Assembly (NCBI GenBank): GCA_001599975.1
Contig: BCIO01000003.1
Coordinates: forward strand, 682,001-746,000
DNA: 64,000 nucleotides
From: Cystobasidiopsis lactophilus
Lineage: Eukaryota > Basidiomycota > Agaricostilbomycetes > Agaricostilbales > Chionosphaeraceae
Reading direction: 5' to 3'
The notes beneath the pieces are model-generated. The model was not told the DNA's origin. It ran no database searches and was given only the letters and a program-made list of their open reading frames with translations. How positions within the stretch are numbered: position 1 is the stretch's first letter; each line of letters begins with the position of its first letter. Shown in pieces: positions 1-11,246 of this stretch. Made by a program: the position numbers and the translations under genes.

Positions 1-468
1 CCAGTGCTTGAAGGCAGCTAGGGACAGGACGCGCGGAGGCGAGCGCGCTGCCATTCAGCCTCAGCCACCATTGGGGACGCTCCACCGGCATTCGCTGCGT
101 TGCCGCATTGTTGCGACTCTATTCAATATGTATTGGGGAGTACTCGGATTTAAAATTAGGTCAAGCAATTGCCGGACGCGTTTTGATGATCTGCATCGGT
201 GCCGAAATCTGCTTTTGTTCAAAGTTGAAAGAACCCCACCGTGATGCAAATTTGTGTTGTTTTCCGCAGATGGTCAGACCTCTCTTGTACAGAAGCGGCG
301 GCCAGCAGCAATTTTCCGCTTCCCCTTTTGCCCCCCTTCTCTCGCTGACCGGCTTGGGGCAAGGCGCAAAATTCACCGGACTGCTGTCTGTGCTTCGCCG
401 GCCCTGCCCGCTTGACCCTCTCGCTTGATGGCGCTTCTTTTCTTCTTTCACTGCCACCAACCAACATC
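1..468. other. Upstream region without a supported gene
   Basis: Only short overlapping reading frames on both strands, none with family-like sequence or a convincing splice pattern. It probably holds the promoter and 5' UTR of the membrane protein that starts at 469, which is preceded by a pyrimidine-rich stretch and a CACCAACCAACATC-type start context. Confidence 0.4.
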
Positions 469-1777
469 ATGAGCAGTAACCCTTACGCAGTTCAGCCGTA
501 CCTTCGGCTTGCAGGTGAGCCCCATTCAGTGTTGTCGGCCTTCCTGGTGTCATCGGCTCACTTCGCTCTGCTTTCAGCCGCTTCCATCGGCTTTTACAGC
601 TATGTGACCACCTTGCCCTCAGAGTACCGGTTCGTCAAGCGCCAAATCTCAAAGCGGCCTCTCAGCCCCATCCTGTTCTTCTTGCTCGGCGCGCGCTGGT
701 TCAACGTCATCTACCTCGCCTCCATCACGGCCACCGTGTTTGGTAAAAACTACTCCAGAGAGGAGTGTATCCGCGTCATGTGGATCTCGCCCATCGCCCG
801 CGTGCTCGGCGCCATCTCTGCCAACTTGGTCATCGCCTGGCGCACTTGGGCGATCTGCAGGGGCAACCGGCTCGTTCTCATCATCCTTGGCCTACTGCTG
901 GTCGAGACCATTGTGCGTTGTGGCAATGACTGGCACTTTCGAACGAACGCACCGCTGACCGTTTTGTTGCCCTTCTTGCAGGCCTTGGACAGCTTCAGCA
1001 TCTCCATCAACTCTCCAATCCAAGATCCGGTCCTCCACAACTGCTCTGCCGGCACGTCGGCGACTCAGCCTAACTACAAGTGGGCCTTCTTCGCTGCCCA
1101 GACCTCCTTCGACGGCATCTGTATGGCGATGGCGTCCTGGCGGCTGCTCAAAGATTCGGGCTGGGGCCGAGGTGGCACTTTGTGCGTGATGTTTTGCCTT
1201 TTCGCTTCCTGCTTCTCCGATCTGACGACGAACCTGTGCAGAATGCCTTTCATGCGAGCGCTGTTCAAGGACGGCATCATCTACTTCACGCTCCTTACTC
1301 TCATCAACTCGATTAACATCTTCCTGCTTCTCGGCAGCAACCGAGACCTCTATAGCGCCATGATCGCGCCTTCAGCAGCCGCGACTCTCATTCTCACATC
1401 CAAAATCGTCTTCTCCCTCCAAGAGACCACGCTCATGCTCAGCACCGACGGCGACAACAGCAAATCCCGACCTATCCTGCCCTCCATTGGAGCGACTTCG
1501 AAACGTGCGCTCGAGCTGTTCTTACAATATCGAGTTGAGAAGTTGCGCTGACGCTGCTACACAGACCCGCACCTGTCGAGTGTCACAGTCCACCGAAACC
1601 ACGCCACTCACGTCGACCTCGTCGATCTTCCCAGTCCTGGACGGAACGAGAAAAATTGGTGCGTGGTGGCTGTTCTTGCTCGCTGATCGCGCATTGACGA
1701 CCGCCAGTAGGATTGAGATGGACCGCTCCCAAAAAGGAGGCACGCACGAGCCTTTCGATGTCCTTGAAGAGCCGTAG
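469..1777 (+). CDS. DUF6533-like multi-pass membrane protein, copy A
   Basis: Predicted integral membrane protein of the large basidiomycete family with a DUF6533-like N-terminal region; no molecular function is known. The 15-codon first exon (MSSNPYAVQPYLRLA) is followed by an intron with donor GTGAGC and acceptor TTTCAG at about 515-576, then helices containing ASIGFYSYVTT, SPILFFLLGARWF, VLGAISANLVIAWRTWAI and LVLIILGLLLVETI. Further introns begin after GAGACCATT (about 913) and after GGCACTTT (about 1180). The last exons encode a cytosolic tail that ends HEPFDVLEEP. Copy B at 2861-4180 has the same exon layout and near-identical sequence, which supports the model, including the small 3' exons. 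The motif IAWRTWAICRGNR matches the usual RTWA element of the family. A third, more diverged copy is at 55.4 kb. Confidence 0.8.
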
Positions 1778-2860
1778 CGACTTGAAAAATAGGGAATTGG
1801 AGGGCAACCTTTATGACTTGGAATGTCGCCGTGATCTTCAAAGCGTCGTGACTTGTCGACAATTTGCCACCCGCCTCCGCGTTCCGCCCTGAGGCCGTCT
1901 TTAATTCCTTCTTATGGAACGTTGCGCTCCATCTCGCCAGCTCCTGTAACACGACGATGTGGCGGCCGCATCCGGGATTCCCAAGTCCCAAGTCCGGGCG
2001 CAAATCGTCCCCTTGGGGCCGCTCGACTTGACTTGCCCTCTGACGTCCGCTTCTTTACGCGTCTCTTTCTGTCATATCGGTTCCTTTTCACGTCTAGTGA
2101 CTCGGAAAGCTGCAAGCACCAGGCACGCATCCAAATCTGGCCGCGTTGCATCTGTTCACTCTTACTTAAAACTGACCCACGACGCACCGGCTTTTTGGTC
2201 ACTGCTCAAAACGGCAGCGTGCTTTGATTCTTCCGTCGGCGGCCTGCTTGTCGCGGTGTCTGACGTTCAGGGACCCGCCTTCGAAGTTAGCAGGTCATGA
2301 ATTGTCCGAGGAATTGCTGCAGTATTGCTGGGCCCGATGCATTGTTGCTGGCTACATCTGACCAAGAGCAGCTCAGCACGCTGAATATGCCTTGCTACAT
2401 ATGTCATTGCTCAAATATCCTGGTCATCGAGGGCCATTGCACGCTTTCGCCCCTGGACGCTGGTTCTCAAATGCTCGCCAAATCTTCTGTCCCTATCTTC
2501 ACACCTCACCACAGCACTCGAGAACTTTCAAGTCATAGCATGACGCGCTTGCAAGACTGCAACTGGCCTTTGTTCGTTTGTTCGTCCCCGTCAAGACCAT
2601 CTAAATTTACGACGTGATTTTGGCGCCCTACGATGATCTGCAGACTATTTTGCCCTGCATTCTCCTATCCGTGCTGCACCACGTTGTCTAATGTTTGATA
2701 TAAGACGGATTCTCGGCCGATTGAGAGCGTTCCCCTTTATATTGATCCTGCAGTTTCGGGACGGGGCGCAAGGCCTTCCAAAGCGCTTGCTCCCCGACGT
2801 CTTTGAGCCAGCAAAATTTTCAGCTCCTTGTCCTATATAGTGAATCGTCCGTCACGCCAG
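1778..2860. other. Intergenic spacer between the tandem membrane genes
   Basis: About 1.1 kb with no reading frame that looks coding on either strand. It is the 3' flank of copy A and presumably the promoter of copy B. The first bases resemble the 3' flank of copy B only weakly, so I do not call a duplicated regulatory block. Confidence 0.4.
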
Positions 2861-4180
2861 ATGTCGAGCGACCCAAATGCCGTTCAGCCCCACCTGCGGC
2901 TGGCAGGTGAGAAAGTCTCAATCTTTGCAAAGCTTGCGTTCTTATGGTGAACCAACCAAAAGCTGCTTCCATTGGATTCTACGCCTATGTGACCACCCTC
3001 TCTTCGGAATATCGGTTTGTCAAAAGGCAGATTGCGAAACGACCCCTCAGCCCCATCCTGTTCTTCTTGCTTGGCGCTCGCTACTTCAACATTATTTACC
3101 TTGCGTCGATAATTGCCACCGTGTTTGGTAAAGACTACTCGAGAGAGGAGTGCATTCGGGTGATGTGGATCTCGCCCATCTCGCGGGTGCTTGGCGCCAT
3201 CTCTGCCAACTTGGTCATCGCCTGGCGCACTTGGGCTATCTGTCGAGGCAACCGGCTCGTGCTCATTGTCCTGGGCTTCTTGCTGGTGGAAACTATCGTG
3301 CGTTGGGCGTTACATTATACTCTCAAACAACGAAGAACTGACTAGACGCTGCTCTGTCCAAATTCCAAGGCCCTTGACAGCTTTAGCATCTCTGTCAACT
3401 CTCCCATTCAAGATCCAGTCCTGCGCAATTGCTCTGCTGGTACGACTGCGGACCAGCCGAACTACAAATGGGCGTTCTTCGCTGCCCAAACCTCCTTCGA
3501 CGGGATTTGCATGGGAATGGCTTCGTGGCGGCTGCTCAAAGATTCTGGTTGGGGACGAGGCGGCCGCTTGTGAGAAACCTTTTGTGCTGCTTCTCTCTGT
3601 CGCCAGGACTCACTTTCGAAGCTGAACCTGAGCAGGATGCCGTTCATGCAAGCGTTGTTCAAGGATGGACTCATCTACTTCACCCTTCTCACGGCAATCA
3701 ACTCGATCAACATCTTCCTGCTGCTCGGCAGCAATCGAGATTTATACTCTGCGATGATAGCGCCCAGCGTGACTGCCAGCCTCATCCTCACGTCCAAGAT
3801 TGTCTTTTCCCTTCAAGAGACCATCCTCATGCTCTCTTCCAAAGCGGACAAGAGCAGCAAGTCGAGAACCTTACTCCCCTCTGTCGGAGCCACTTCCAAG
3901 CGTGCGTTTGGTTTTCCTTTTCATTGAAGAGCTCGGCGCAGTCTGAATGCCAGCATACAGACCCGCACATTTCCAGTGTGTCTGTTCATCGGAATCACAC
4001 CACGCATATCGACGTGGTCGATCTTCCTGCTGCAGGGCACGACAGAAACTGGTAGCATCCGTGTCCTGTCATTTATTGCTCTCTTGCTGAATGTGGGTTG
4101 ACGCCAGGATCGAGATGGACCGCTCCTATCAAACCAAAAAGGCAACCCACGAGCCTTTTGACGTCCTCGATGAGCCGTGA
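2861..4180 (+). CDS. DUF6533-like multi-pass membrane protein, copy B
   Basis: Tandem paralog of the gene at 469-1777. Exon 1 is MSSDPNAVQPHLRLA, followed by an intron ending CCAAAAG. The body then repeats ASIGFYAYVTTL, SPILFFLLGARYF, ISANLVIAWRTWAICRGN and PFMQALFKDGLIYFTLL. The intron after GAAACTATC is longer than in copy A (about 65-70 nt) but has the same position and phase. The intron after GGCCGCTT ends at CTGAGCAG and restores L-M-P-F-M-Q. The C-terminus is HEPFDVLDEP, the same tail as copy A. The start is taken by homology of the 15-residue first exon. It is a recent duplication in which introns drift faster than exons. Function unknown; a seven-helix receptor-like role is often suggested for the family but nothing here proves it. 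Confidence 0.8.
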
Positions 4181-4401
4181 GGTAAAACAGCGAGCTCGAA
4201 TTGCGTTTTGAAAAACTATGCAATGACAAGTCGAAGATCAATGTCGCCACCTTCACTTCTGAGTTCAATGGCGCCGCTTTCGGAAGGATGCAAGAAGACT
4301 CTTTAGAGAGATGTTATGGGGTATATGGACTCTATCTACTGCCACACCAAAGCAACGAATAGAAGACCGCCTCTCTGGGACATTGGTGGATCTCTCGTCA
4401 A

Positions 4402-5895
4402 CTATATTTGCCCTTTGTGCTGAGAGAGTGGAGCGGTAGAGTCTGGAGGTGGCATGATTTCCGCGAAAGCGTTGGTCAACAAGGGAGAAGGTGGCGACAC
4501 GGAAGAGCGCCGCGATTCACCGCCGCTGGAGGCGTTTTCGTAGGTGGGCTATCAAACACGATATTTCAGTTCGGACGAAAACAACAATCAAGTCGGTCGC
4601 AAGCAACTCACAGGCAGAATGCCTTGATTGGCGTCTACTTCGTGGATGACCTCTTCAGGGTCTCCTCCGCCTCCACTTAAGTCTTCTCTGCCCGAGCCCG
4701 AATAACGGTTGTGCAGGTGTTGCAGAAGAGTCGAACTTTGGTTCGAACTCAAAGAGTAGCGGAAGGATGAGTCTCCTGTGGTGATCAGTGAATCGCATCG
4801 GATGGGGGGGATTTGGGGTGGCCGGCGAAAGCGGAGCGGCCAGAGTCTGTGGGTGTAGAAATGGCGTGTACGTGTTGCCATAATTTTCCATGCCTAAACC
4901 GGAGTCGGAATCCAAAGAAACGCGGCGCACGCTTTGCCCGCCACTTGCTTGACTTTGGCGCCGGCGGCGCAAACAGAACAAGGCCACGAACATGCCGAAG
5001 AGGAGGCCTGCCACGCCTCCAATGATGCCTCCTACTATTGCACCCGTTCTCGCCGAGGAAGAGGAGTGCGAAGGCTGGGTGTAGAAGGCTGACCAGGCAA
5101 TGACTGTCGCTGCAGAAGTCGGAGGATCGGAAGGGTATGCAGTAGCGGAGACGGAAGCAGCACCGATCAACGTCGTTGTCGCTGGTTCTTCATCGTACAC
5201 AACGTAATCGAGGCAAAGGTAAGGGAAGGTGTTGGGGATTCTCGGGTCCGAATCGGCAAAGTTGAAAACAGCCACAGTGTGCTTCGCTGCTGGCATGTCG
5301 GTCACTCCGAACAGTGAAATGGACGGGCCGCCGTTTTGCAACTGATCACCACCTCTGAAGTGAGCTTCCGCCGGACCAAGGTGCAGAGGGGCTCTCTTTC
5401 ACCCACCTGGCCATCGTAGGCATCTCCTGTCCCTGCCACCTCACCATCCTGCACGGGGAATAAGCGATCAAATCGCTGCGTCTAGGCCTCAAATATGCAC
5501 CACTTACCACCACGACGACAAACTTGCCTCGGTCCGCTTTTCGACCACAGAAGATGGCTGCAGCCACGACGTGTCAGTAAAAACCCTGTCCTCAGACGGC
5601 ATGTCCTCTGGGCTTACAGAAAGAAGTGCCAACAAAAGTGAAGGAGTAAGTCGCATCAACGTCGTTCGAAAACGAGAGCGTGCCATTGTAATCGGGAGGG
5701 ATCCACTGCCTCCTTTTACTTAGTGCCTGTGCAGGTGCATTGGAGAATCCCTACATGATATCATGCATTCGAAGTGGTAGGGTACCACGAGAATAGGGCT
5801 TGGTTGTCGTCGACATTAATGGAAGCGGCGAGGACCGCGTTCAAGCGGAAGAGGAGCAGGAATATTGCCGTTGCCCGAAGCTCTAGCGCGACCAT
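4402..5895 (-). pseudogene. Decayed paralog of the S/T-rich single-pass surface protein
   Basis: The exon structure parallels that of the intact gene at 6932-8367. It has a signal peptide (MVALELRATAIFLLLFR...), the start of the beta-sandwich domain (INVDDNQALFSW), exons with SIFCGRKADRGKF and DGEVAGTGDAYDG, a long exon with SLFGVTDMPAAKHTV and FPYLCLDYVVYD, a membrane segment after SSSSARTGAIVGGIIGG, a basic stop-transfer RRRR, and a tail ending in PPTYENAS. Two lesions are visible. Exon 1 reads TGA (complement at 5761-5763) where the paralog has TGG for Trp in SNAWYH. The reading frame also changes within a run of seven G at 4804-4810, so the tail continues in another frame. The second could be a sequencing slip; both together suggest a pseudogene or recently inactivated copy. 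Confidence 0.6.
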
Positions 5896-6931
5896 TTTGG
5901 TGAGTATAGCTTTGCTACAAGGGGCGTCAGACGAGCCAGGGCTGCCTGAGCAGAAAAAGCGTGAAACAACACGCCCAAGCCGACGCGCTTTCACAGCGCT
6001 CTAGAGCTCTGTAGTAAGGACAGCAGCTAAGGAACCAGAAAGAGGCACCGTTTAGAGTAGGTCAGGGATTGAGATAAGGCAGACCTAGGCAAGGACTGGG
6101 TGACGATGGCGCGAAAGGACAGTTGTCGGTGGAGGCGGTCCAAGTTCATGCAACCAAGCACCAATCTTTGACGCCTCCTTAGCTGCACATGGGCATTGTT
6201 GTTTCATTATTGAGCAGTACACAGCCGCCGGTGCTTGTAACAATGATCTCGCGTCCCAAGTAAATTTTGACACTTCAGGAAGGCTTCCTTGTTGACGGCA
6301 GCCATTTAACAGCAGCAGACTGGCCGCGATGACTGGGTCATGGTTACGAGCCGGTCGTCGCCTACGTTGAAAGACAGGGGCAGTCGATTCGGGGATTCCA
6401 TTCTTTGGGCGCCGCCTGGGAGATCGTCGTGCGCGCATCCCGCCCATTGCAAGTCGCAAAGCGATAGACAGAAAGTCAGCTCGAATACCGACAGCAAGGA
6501 CGGAAGCGAAGCCTTGAGATTATAGGACAGCAGCGAGCTTAAGAAGCAAATGCAAACTCTGATGCTGGAGAGAGCAAGTCTCGGGCAAGTGGCGCATTCC
6601 GGTCAATCGCCAGCTTGTCAGCCGTGGAGATGTCGCATTGGAGTACTGAAGTGGGCAAGTCGTCCTCTAACCAGTCAGGTTCGACGGGCTGGGCGAGCAA
6701 ACCTCCATCTCGTCCCAGCGAGCCGCCTCATGACAGTGACGCCACTTGCGCTTCTGGGTCTATTGGCGCCTCGTTAAACCATGCAAGAGGGTTCTCTGAG
6801 ATGGTACGATTTGCGATTACAATTGCAACACCCAGGCAATGGGGTAAAAGACCACAAAGGCTCTGCTCTCCACTGCCAGCTACGGTTCAAAGAAACCCAT
6901 CATGTATTAAACATCGGTGATCCCCTTGAGA
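5896..6931. other. Intergenic spacer between the two surface-protein copies
   Basis: About 1 kb. Small frames on both strands (for example 6085-6459 minus, 6615-6920 plus) show no family features. It contains the 5' flank of the decayed copy and the 3' flank of the intact one. Nothing else is recognised. Confidence 0.4.
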
Positions 6932-8367
6932 CTAAATTTCTCCTTTGGGGGTAGAGGCGGTCGAAGGAAGGGAAATGGCTTCCGCAAAGGTTTTGGCCAA
7001 CGGAGGAGAAGGTGGCGACAGGGAGGAGCGAGGCGATGCGCCGCTGGTGGAAGCGTTCTCGTAGGTGGGCTGACAGCCGCGGTAATTGAGCTTGAGCAAA
7101 GACAGTCGGACGAGTTCGCCAGCAACTCACAGGCAAAACACCCTGGTTGGCGTCTGATTCGTGGATGACCTCTGGATCTTCGCCCGAAGTCGAGTGGCTG
7201 CGGTGAAGATCTTGCCTGAAGGTCGAGCCTTGAACGGAGCTTAAAGAGTAGCGGGCAGACAAGTCGCCTGTGGTGGACACCGAATCGCGGTGAGGCGAAT
7301 ACGGCGTGGTCGGCGAAGGGGGAGCGGCTGTTAAGGCTTGGTGGAGGAATGGCGTGTATGTATTGCCATATTGTTCCATGCCTGAAACGGAGTCCAGCGA
7401 GGCGCGTCGCCCGAGCTGGCCACCGGTCCCTTGCGTTCGGCGTCGGCGACGAAAGCAGTACCAGGCCACCAGCAAGGAAACGAGAAGAACTGACACGCCT
7501 GAAACCACACCTCCTACTATTGCTCCCGTGTTTGATGAGGAGGAACGCGAAGCCTGCGTGTAGAAAGCCGACCAGGCGATGGCCGTGGTAGCAGATGTAG
7601 GTGGATTGGACGGGTAGGCAGTAGCGGAGGAGGCAGCAGCAGCTCCGGCCAATGTAGTCGTCGCTGTCTCTTGATCGTACACAATGTAATCGAGGCAAAG
7701 GTAAGGGAAGGTGTTGGAGATTCTCGGGTCCGAATCGGCAAAGTTGAAGACGGTCACTGTGTGCTTTGCCGCTGGCATATCGGTCACGCCGAAGAGTTGA
7801 ACTGACGGGCCGCCTTTTTGCAACTGATCACCACCTCGGAGATGAGCTTTCACCGCATAAGCTGCAGAGGGACCTTTTGACGCACCGAGCCATCGTAGGC
7901 ATCGCCTGTCCCTGCGACCTCGCCATCCTGCAGAGACAAAAAGTCTTCAAGTTCCTTTCTAGAGCTGTCTATACGAGATTGCTAACCACCATCACGACAA
8001 ACTTGCCTCGGTCTCCCTTTCGACCGCAGAAGATGGCTGCGGGCAACTCGGCATCGGCGAACACTTATTGTCCAGTCTACGAAAGGGAAACTTACCGAAT
8101 GAAGTTCCCACGATAGTGAAGGAGTAGCTCGCATCGACGTTGTTCGAGAAGGAAAGCGTGAAGTTGTGCTCGGGAGGGCCCCACTGTCCTCCTAGTCAGG
8201 CCAATTCGCTGCACGACAGATCCTGAGCGTACATGATACCATGCATTGGAAGTGGTCGGAGACCACGAGAACAGCGCTTGATTGTCGTCGACATTGATGG
8301 AAGCGGCGGAAGTTGGCCTTAAGCGGGAGAGGAGCAGCAGCGTCGCAACCGCCCAAAGGACAAACAT
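6932..8367 (-). CDS. Receptor-like S/T-rich single-pass surface protein with PPxY tail
   Basis: Predicted type I plasma-membrane protein of about 380 residues. Order: signal peptide (MFVLWAVATLLLLSRLRPTSA), an extracellular beta-rich domain with INVDDNQALFSW, WGPPEHNFTLSFSNN, AIFCGRKGDRGKFV and FPYLCLDYIVYD, an S/T-rich stalk, one membrane helix after SSSNTGAIVGGVV, the stop-transfer FRRRRR, and a long disordered cytosolic tail with many SP/TP sites. The last exon joins as ...NQGVLP to PTYENASTSG, making the WW-binding motif PPTY, then ends in TPKGEI. The short 3' exon and the small exons (for example the one ending DGEVAGTGDAYDGS) have good donors and acceptors, and all are paralleled in the decayed neighbour. 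Basidiomycetes carry many proteins with this plan; ligands are unknown. A sensor role is inference from architecture. Confidence 0.72.
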
Positions 8368-9298
8368 CTTATGTCTCTCGACGAGGAAGATGGACGAGCC
8401 TGAACCGCCTGACCAGAGAAACGAGGCCAAATCCCAAAAGGTGAACACGATTTCACAGCGCTGTGACCTCCGGGTACAAGGAGCAAAGAACACACTGTCG
8501 GAGGCGGTGCAAGACAAGACAGGCCCACGTCCACGCCGATCACCATGCAAGGTTAAGACAGGCGATTGCAGTCGATCTTTGGCCGTTAATCCGGTGATCG
8601 TGGTCCGCTGTGGGCCTCTAGATCGACGCGTGCATGCGTGAGATCGATACGCTTAGCTAGTAGGCTCGGAGTCCGAAAGCATGGGCGGATGAGAGCACTA
8701 CGAGGCCATTAGGTAGGGTAAGAGGCACTGCAGCGGCAAGTTGGGCGCAAGTGGCGTTCTCTAGTCAATGGACAGCATGGCAGCCCGTGTTCCAACCAAG
8801 GCATATCGTATGGTGTACTGAAATGGGCAAGCAATCCTCGAACCAGTCGGATTCTGAGTGAACACTCGGGCGGCATATCCTTTTGGGCTTGCGGAGTCGC
8901 CACCCGCTTCTGGTTTCTCAAAGTCGCCGAGCAAAGCACGAGAACGATGAGAGTCTATATAAAACTTTGTGGGTGGGGTGGTTTTGCAAGCTAGCACTAG
9001 AGCGGTGGTGTCGCTTGATGCCTTTCGAAGAAAAAAATCCTCCCCTTGAAACCGCGCCTAGGATTTTGGACCAACTTTTGTTTAACACGCCTTGGAAGAA
9101 AACCTCTTGCACAATTGAGGGTGAAGGCTGTGACGCTAGAGGGAGCACAAAAGCACCTTAGCATCGAAATGCTGGAAAACGGTGAAAGGCCTCTCACTGA
9201 TGAGATTTCCCAAAGCGCATGTCTGCAAAAGGACTGAGCCCACAAGACACGAATTTTCTTCTGAATGGAGAGCACTTGCCTATCGGCGAGGTCTTGCT
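8368..9298. other. Intergenic region between divergent regulatory ends
   Basis: About 930 bases: the 5' flank of the surface-protein gene and the 3' flank of VMA3. Frames at 8709-8997 and 8883-9161 lack coding character. Nothing recognised. Confidence 0.4.
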
Positions 9299-10827
9299 TT
9301 AAATGTAGCAAGAGGGGGCTTCGTTGGCGCGGGTGTTGATGATCACTGCGATTTCCAACACCTAGATTGAGCCATCTGGAACGCTTAAAAGGGAAGGAAA
9401 GCGACCCACGTGCAATGATGAGCCCGTACAAGCCCAAACTGTGAGGCAAAAGGTGCTCAGACATGAAGCGGCACTTCAGATCATCGGTGGCACGCACACT
9501 TCGGCGAAAACTGAGCAGATACCCGCGTTGTTAGCTAGGACATCAGCATACAGACAGACAGCAAGCCCTCACTCAAGATCAAAATCATGCCGACGAACAA
9601 TCTGCCAGTCCACATCATCTTTCTATCAGTCTCCGCAAGTGGCGATAAGGCAAGAAGGGCAACTGACCGTGGCTGTTGAGCAGTGCCTCTCACACCGGCG
9701 TTTCCGACGATGCCAATGGCGAAGCCGGCGGCGAGACCGGCGAGGCCGACCGAAAGGCCAGCGCCGAGTTGGATGAAGCCGGCGTACCTGCATGCCATAC
9801 GTGAACAAGAGTCCCTACGAATGGGACAGGCGCAAGTTCAGCATACAAGGACATAGGCGATTGCACTGTGGCCAACCATTCAATCACCGCTCGAGCGGTG
9901 GGATTGAGATGAAGCGCTCACAGCCTCCAGAAATCAAGACAGCGACGACCAGGCCGTCTGTGCCGTCAACATTCCATGGTCAGCCCAACGACCCGCGAGG
10001 AAGAGCTGGTGGTGGGTGCCACGTACAAATCTGCAAATCGTGGCCTCCCGATTAAGTTCTGTTCGTCGACCTTAAGAAAGGGCTTCAGCTTACAGCAATG
10101 ATACCAGCCATGACGACTGGCGGGTAGAACAGGCGCAGCAAGACATTAATCCCTGGCCAGAGTTCAATGGAGGGTGCTGGCCGACTGACCTGGCACGATG
10201 CACTTCATCATCTGTGGTTACCACGCCTTCATTCAGTCCTGGTCCTAACTGAAGCAACAGGCGAAGCAAACGCACCAAATCGGGCCTAAGGACACCCATG
10301 GCGGAGATGCCGACCTGTTCCAGCGAACCGCACAATCAGCCCTGGTGATCCATCGAAGGCAGGGGGCGGAGGTCAACGAACGCCTGATTTTGCGGTGCCG
10401 TAACTGCATTGGCCACCCAGGTGAGCTCGCGGGCAGAGCAAGAGCTCAGAGAGGGGAAGGGGCACGAACCTGGCTCCTATGCCTGCGAGCCACCAAACCG
10501 ACCCATTCAGACCTGTAAATCGGAATAGGTGCGGTCAAGGCTCACAGGTGAAGACGATGGCGCTTGTGCAGCCCTGTGTGCGGTCTGATTAGCGCGGACC
10601 CAGGCCGGAGAGCGCGGATGGGACCTCACCATGGCGCCGCTGCGAATCGCGGAATTTGAGCATCGTTCTCAAACGTTTGGGCCCCTCCCACTTTGGGGGC
10701 AGGCGCTGGCCACTCACAAGAACGGAGCCGAAGGAGGGCCTGTGAGCGCCACGGGCGATAGATAAGCTCTGGGAGTGAAGCCTTCTAGGAGGGAGAGGGC
10801 CTTACAGAGCTCTGAGATTTGCGACAT
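9299..10827 (-). CDS. VMA3: V-type proton ATPase 16-kDa proteolipid subunit c
   Basis: Encodes the c-ring proteolipid of the vacuolar H+-ATPase. The spliced model is 165 residues, the normal length for the family, with four helices. It starts [20 protein letters not shown] and contains [74 protein letters not shown] and [15 protein letters not shown], and ends NEAPSCYI. The proton-carrying glutamate is in FAEVLG, at about residue 140. The gene is split into about 17 exons. Several are tiny: 10 nt at 10630-10639, 13 nt at 10470-10482, 4 nt (ATTT) at 10027-10030, 13 nt at 9498-9510. Every junction has a GT donor and AG acceptor and yields the conserved family sequence. The start fits the short N-terminus of yeast Vma3 (MTELCP). 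The paralog Vma11 is less likely because the N-terminus matches Vma3 better. Confidence 0.93.
10027..10030 (-). other. Predicted 4-nt microexon of VMA3
   Basis: Read on the minus strand, the sequence is ...GATTTGCAG, then ATTT, then GTACGTGG.... Joining the upstream exon ending ATCATTGCT to ATTT and then to ACGGCCTGGTC gives I-I-A-I-Y-G-L-V-V, the exact conserved second helix of subunit c. Without the four bases the frame is lost and the isoleucine-tyrosine pair is missing. Flanking introns are about 63 and 69 nt with CTTAAT and CTGAC branch-like sites. Confidence 0.75.
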
Positions 10828-11246
10828 CGTGGGCTCGGTTCTGTGCTGGGCGGGCCTCTAAGAACCTGTTAAGGATCACAGCAAGCTCGACCACGCACTC
10901 TGAGAGGCTACAAGGGACTGGCTGAAGGGCGAAGGAGCAAGAGCCCTGGCGCAGGCCGAGCTGCCTGCGACCCGAGCTCAACACGACTTGTGGCGCAGTT
11001 TTCTTCGACAGCGAGGGCGACAGCGGCGTGTGTAAGGTGCTTTTAAAGAGCTCAGGTTTGTGATTTCGCGCGTTTCAGTGCGGTCGGAGCAGACTGCTTC
11101 GCTCAAGATGCATTCGCCACCCAAAATTCCAGGCGCGCTCTCCGTCACTGCTCTCACAACTTGGCACTGGCGGCAACCGTCGTAGTCAAATATGATTTGT
11201 GCATGATGAAATGCAGAGCAGAGCAGTCTGAAGCGCAGAAGGCGGG
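10828..11246. other. VMA3 promoter region
   Basis: About 420 bases between the VMA3 start and the end of the next gene on the same strand. No frame with coding character and no unambiguous TATA or other element. Confidence 0.35.
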
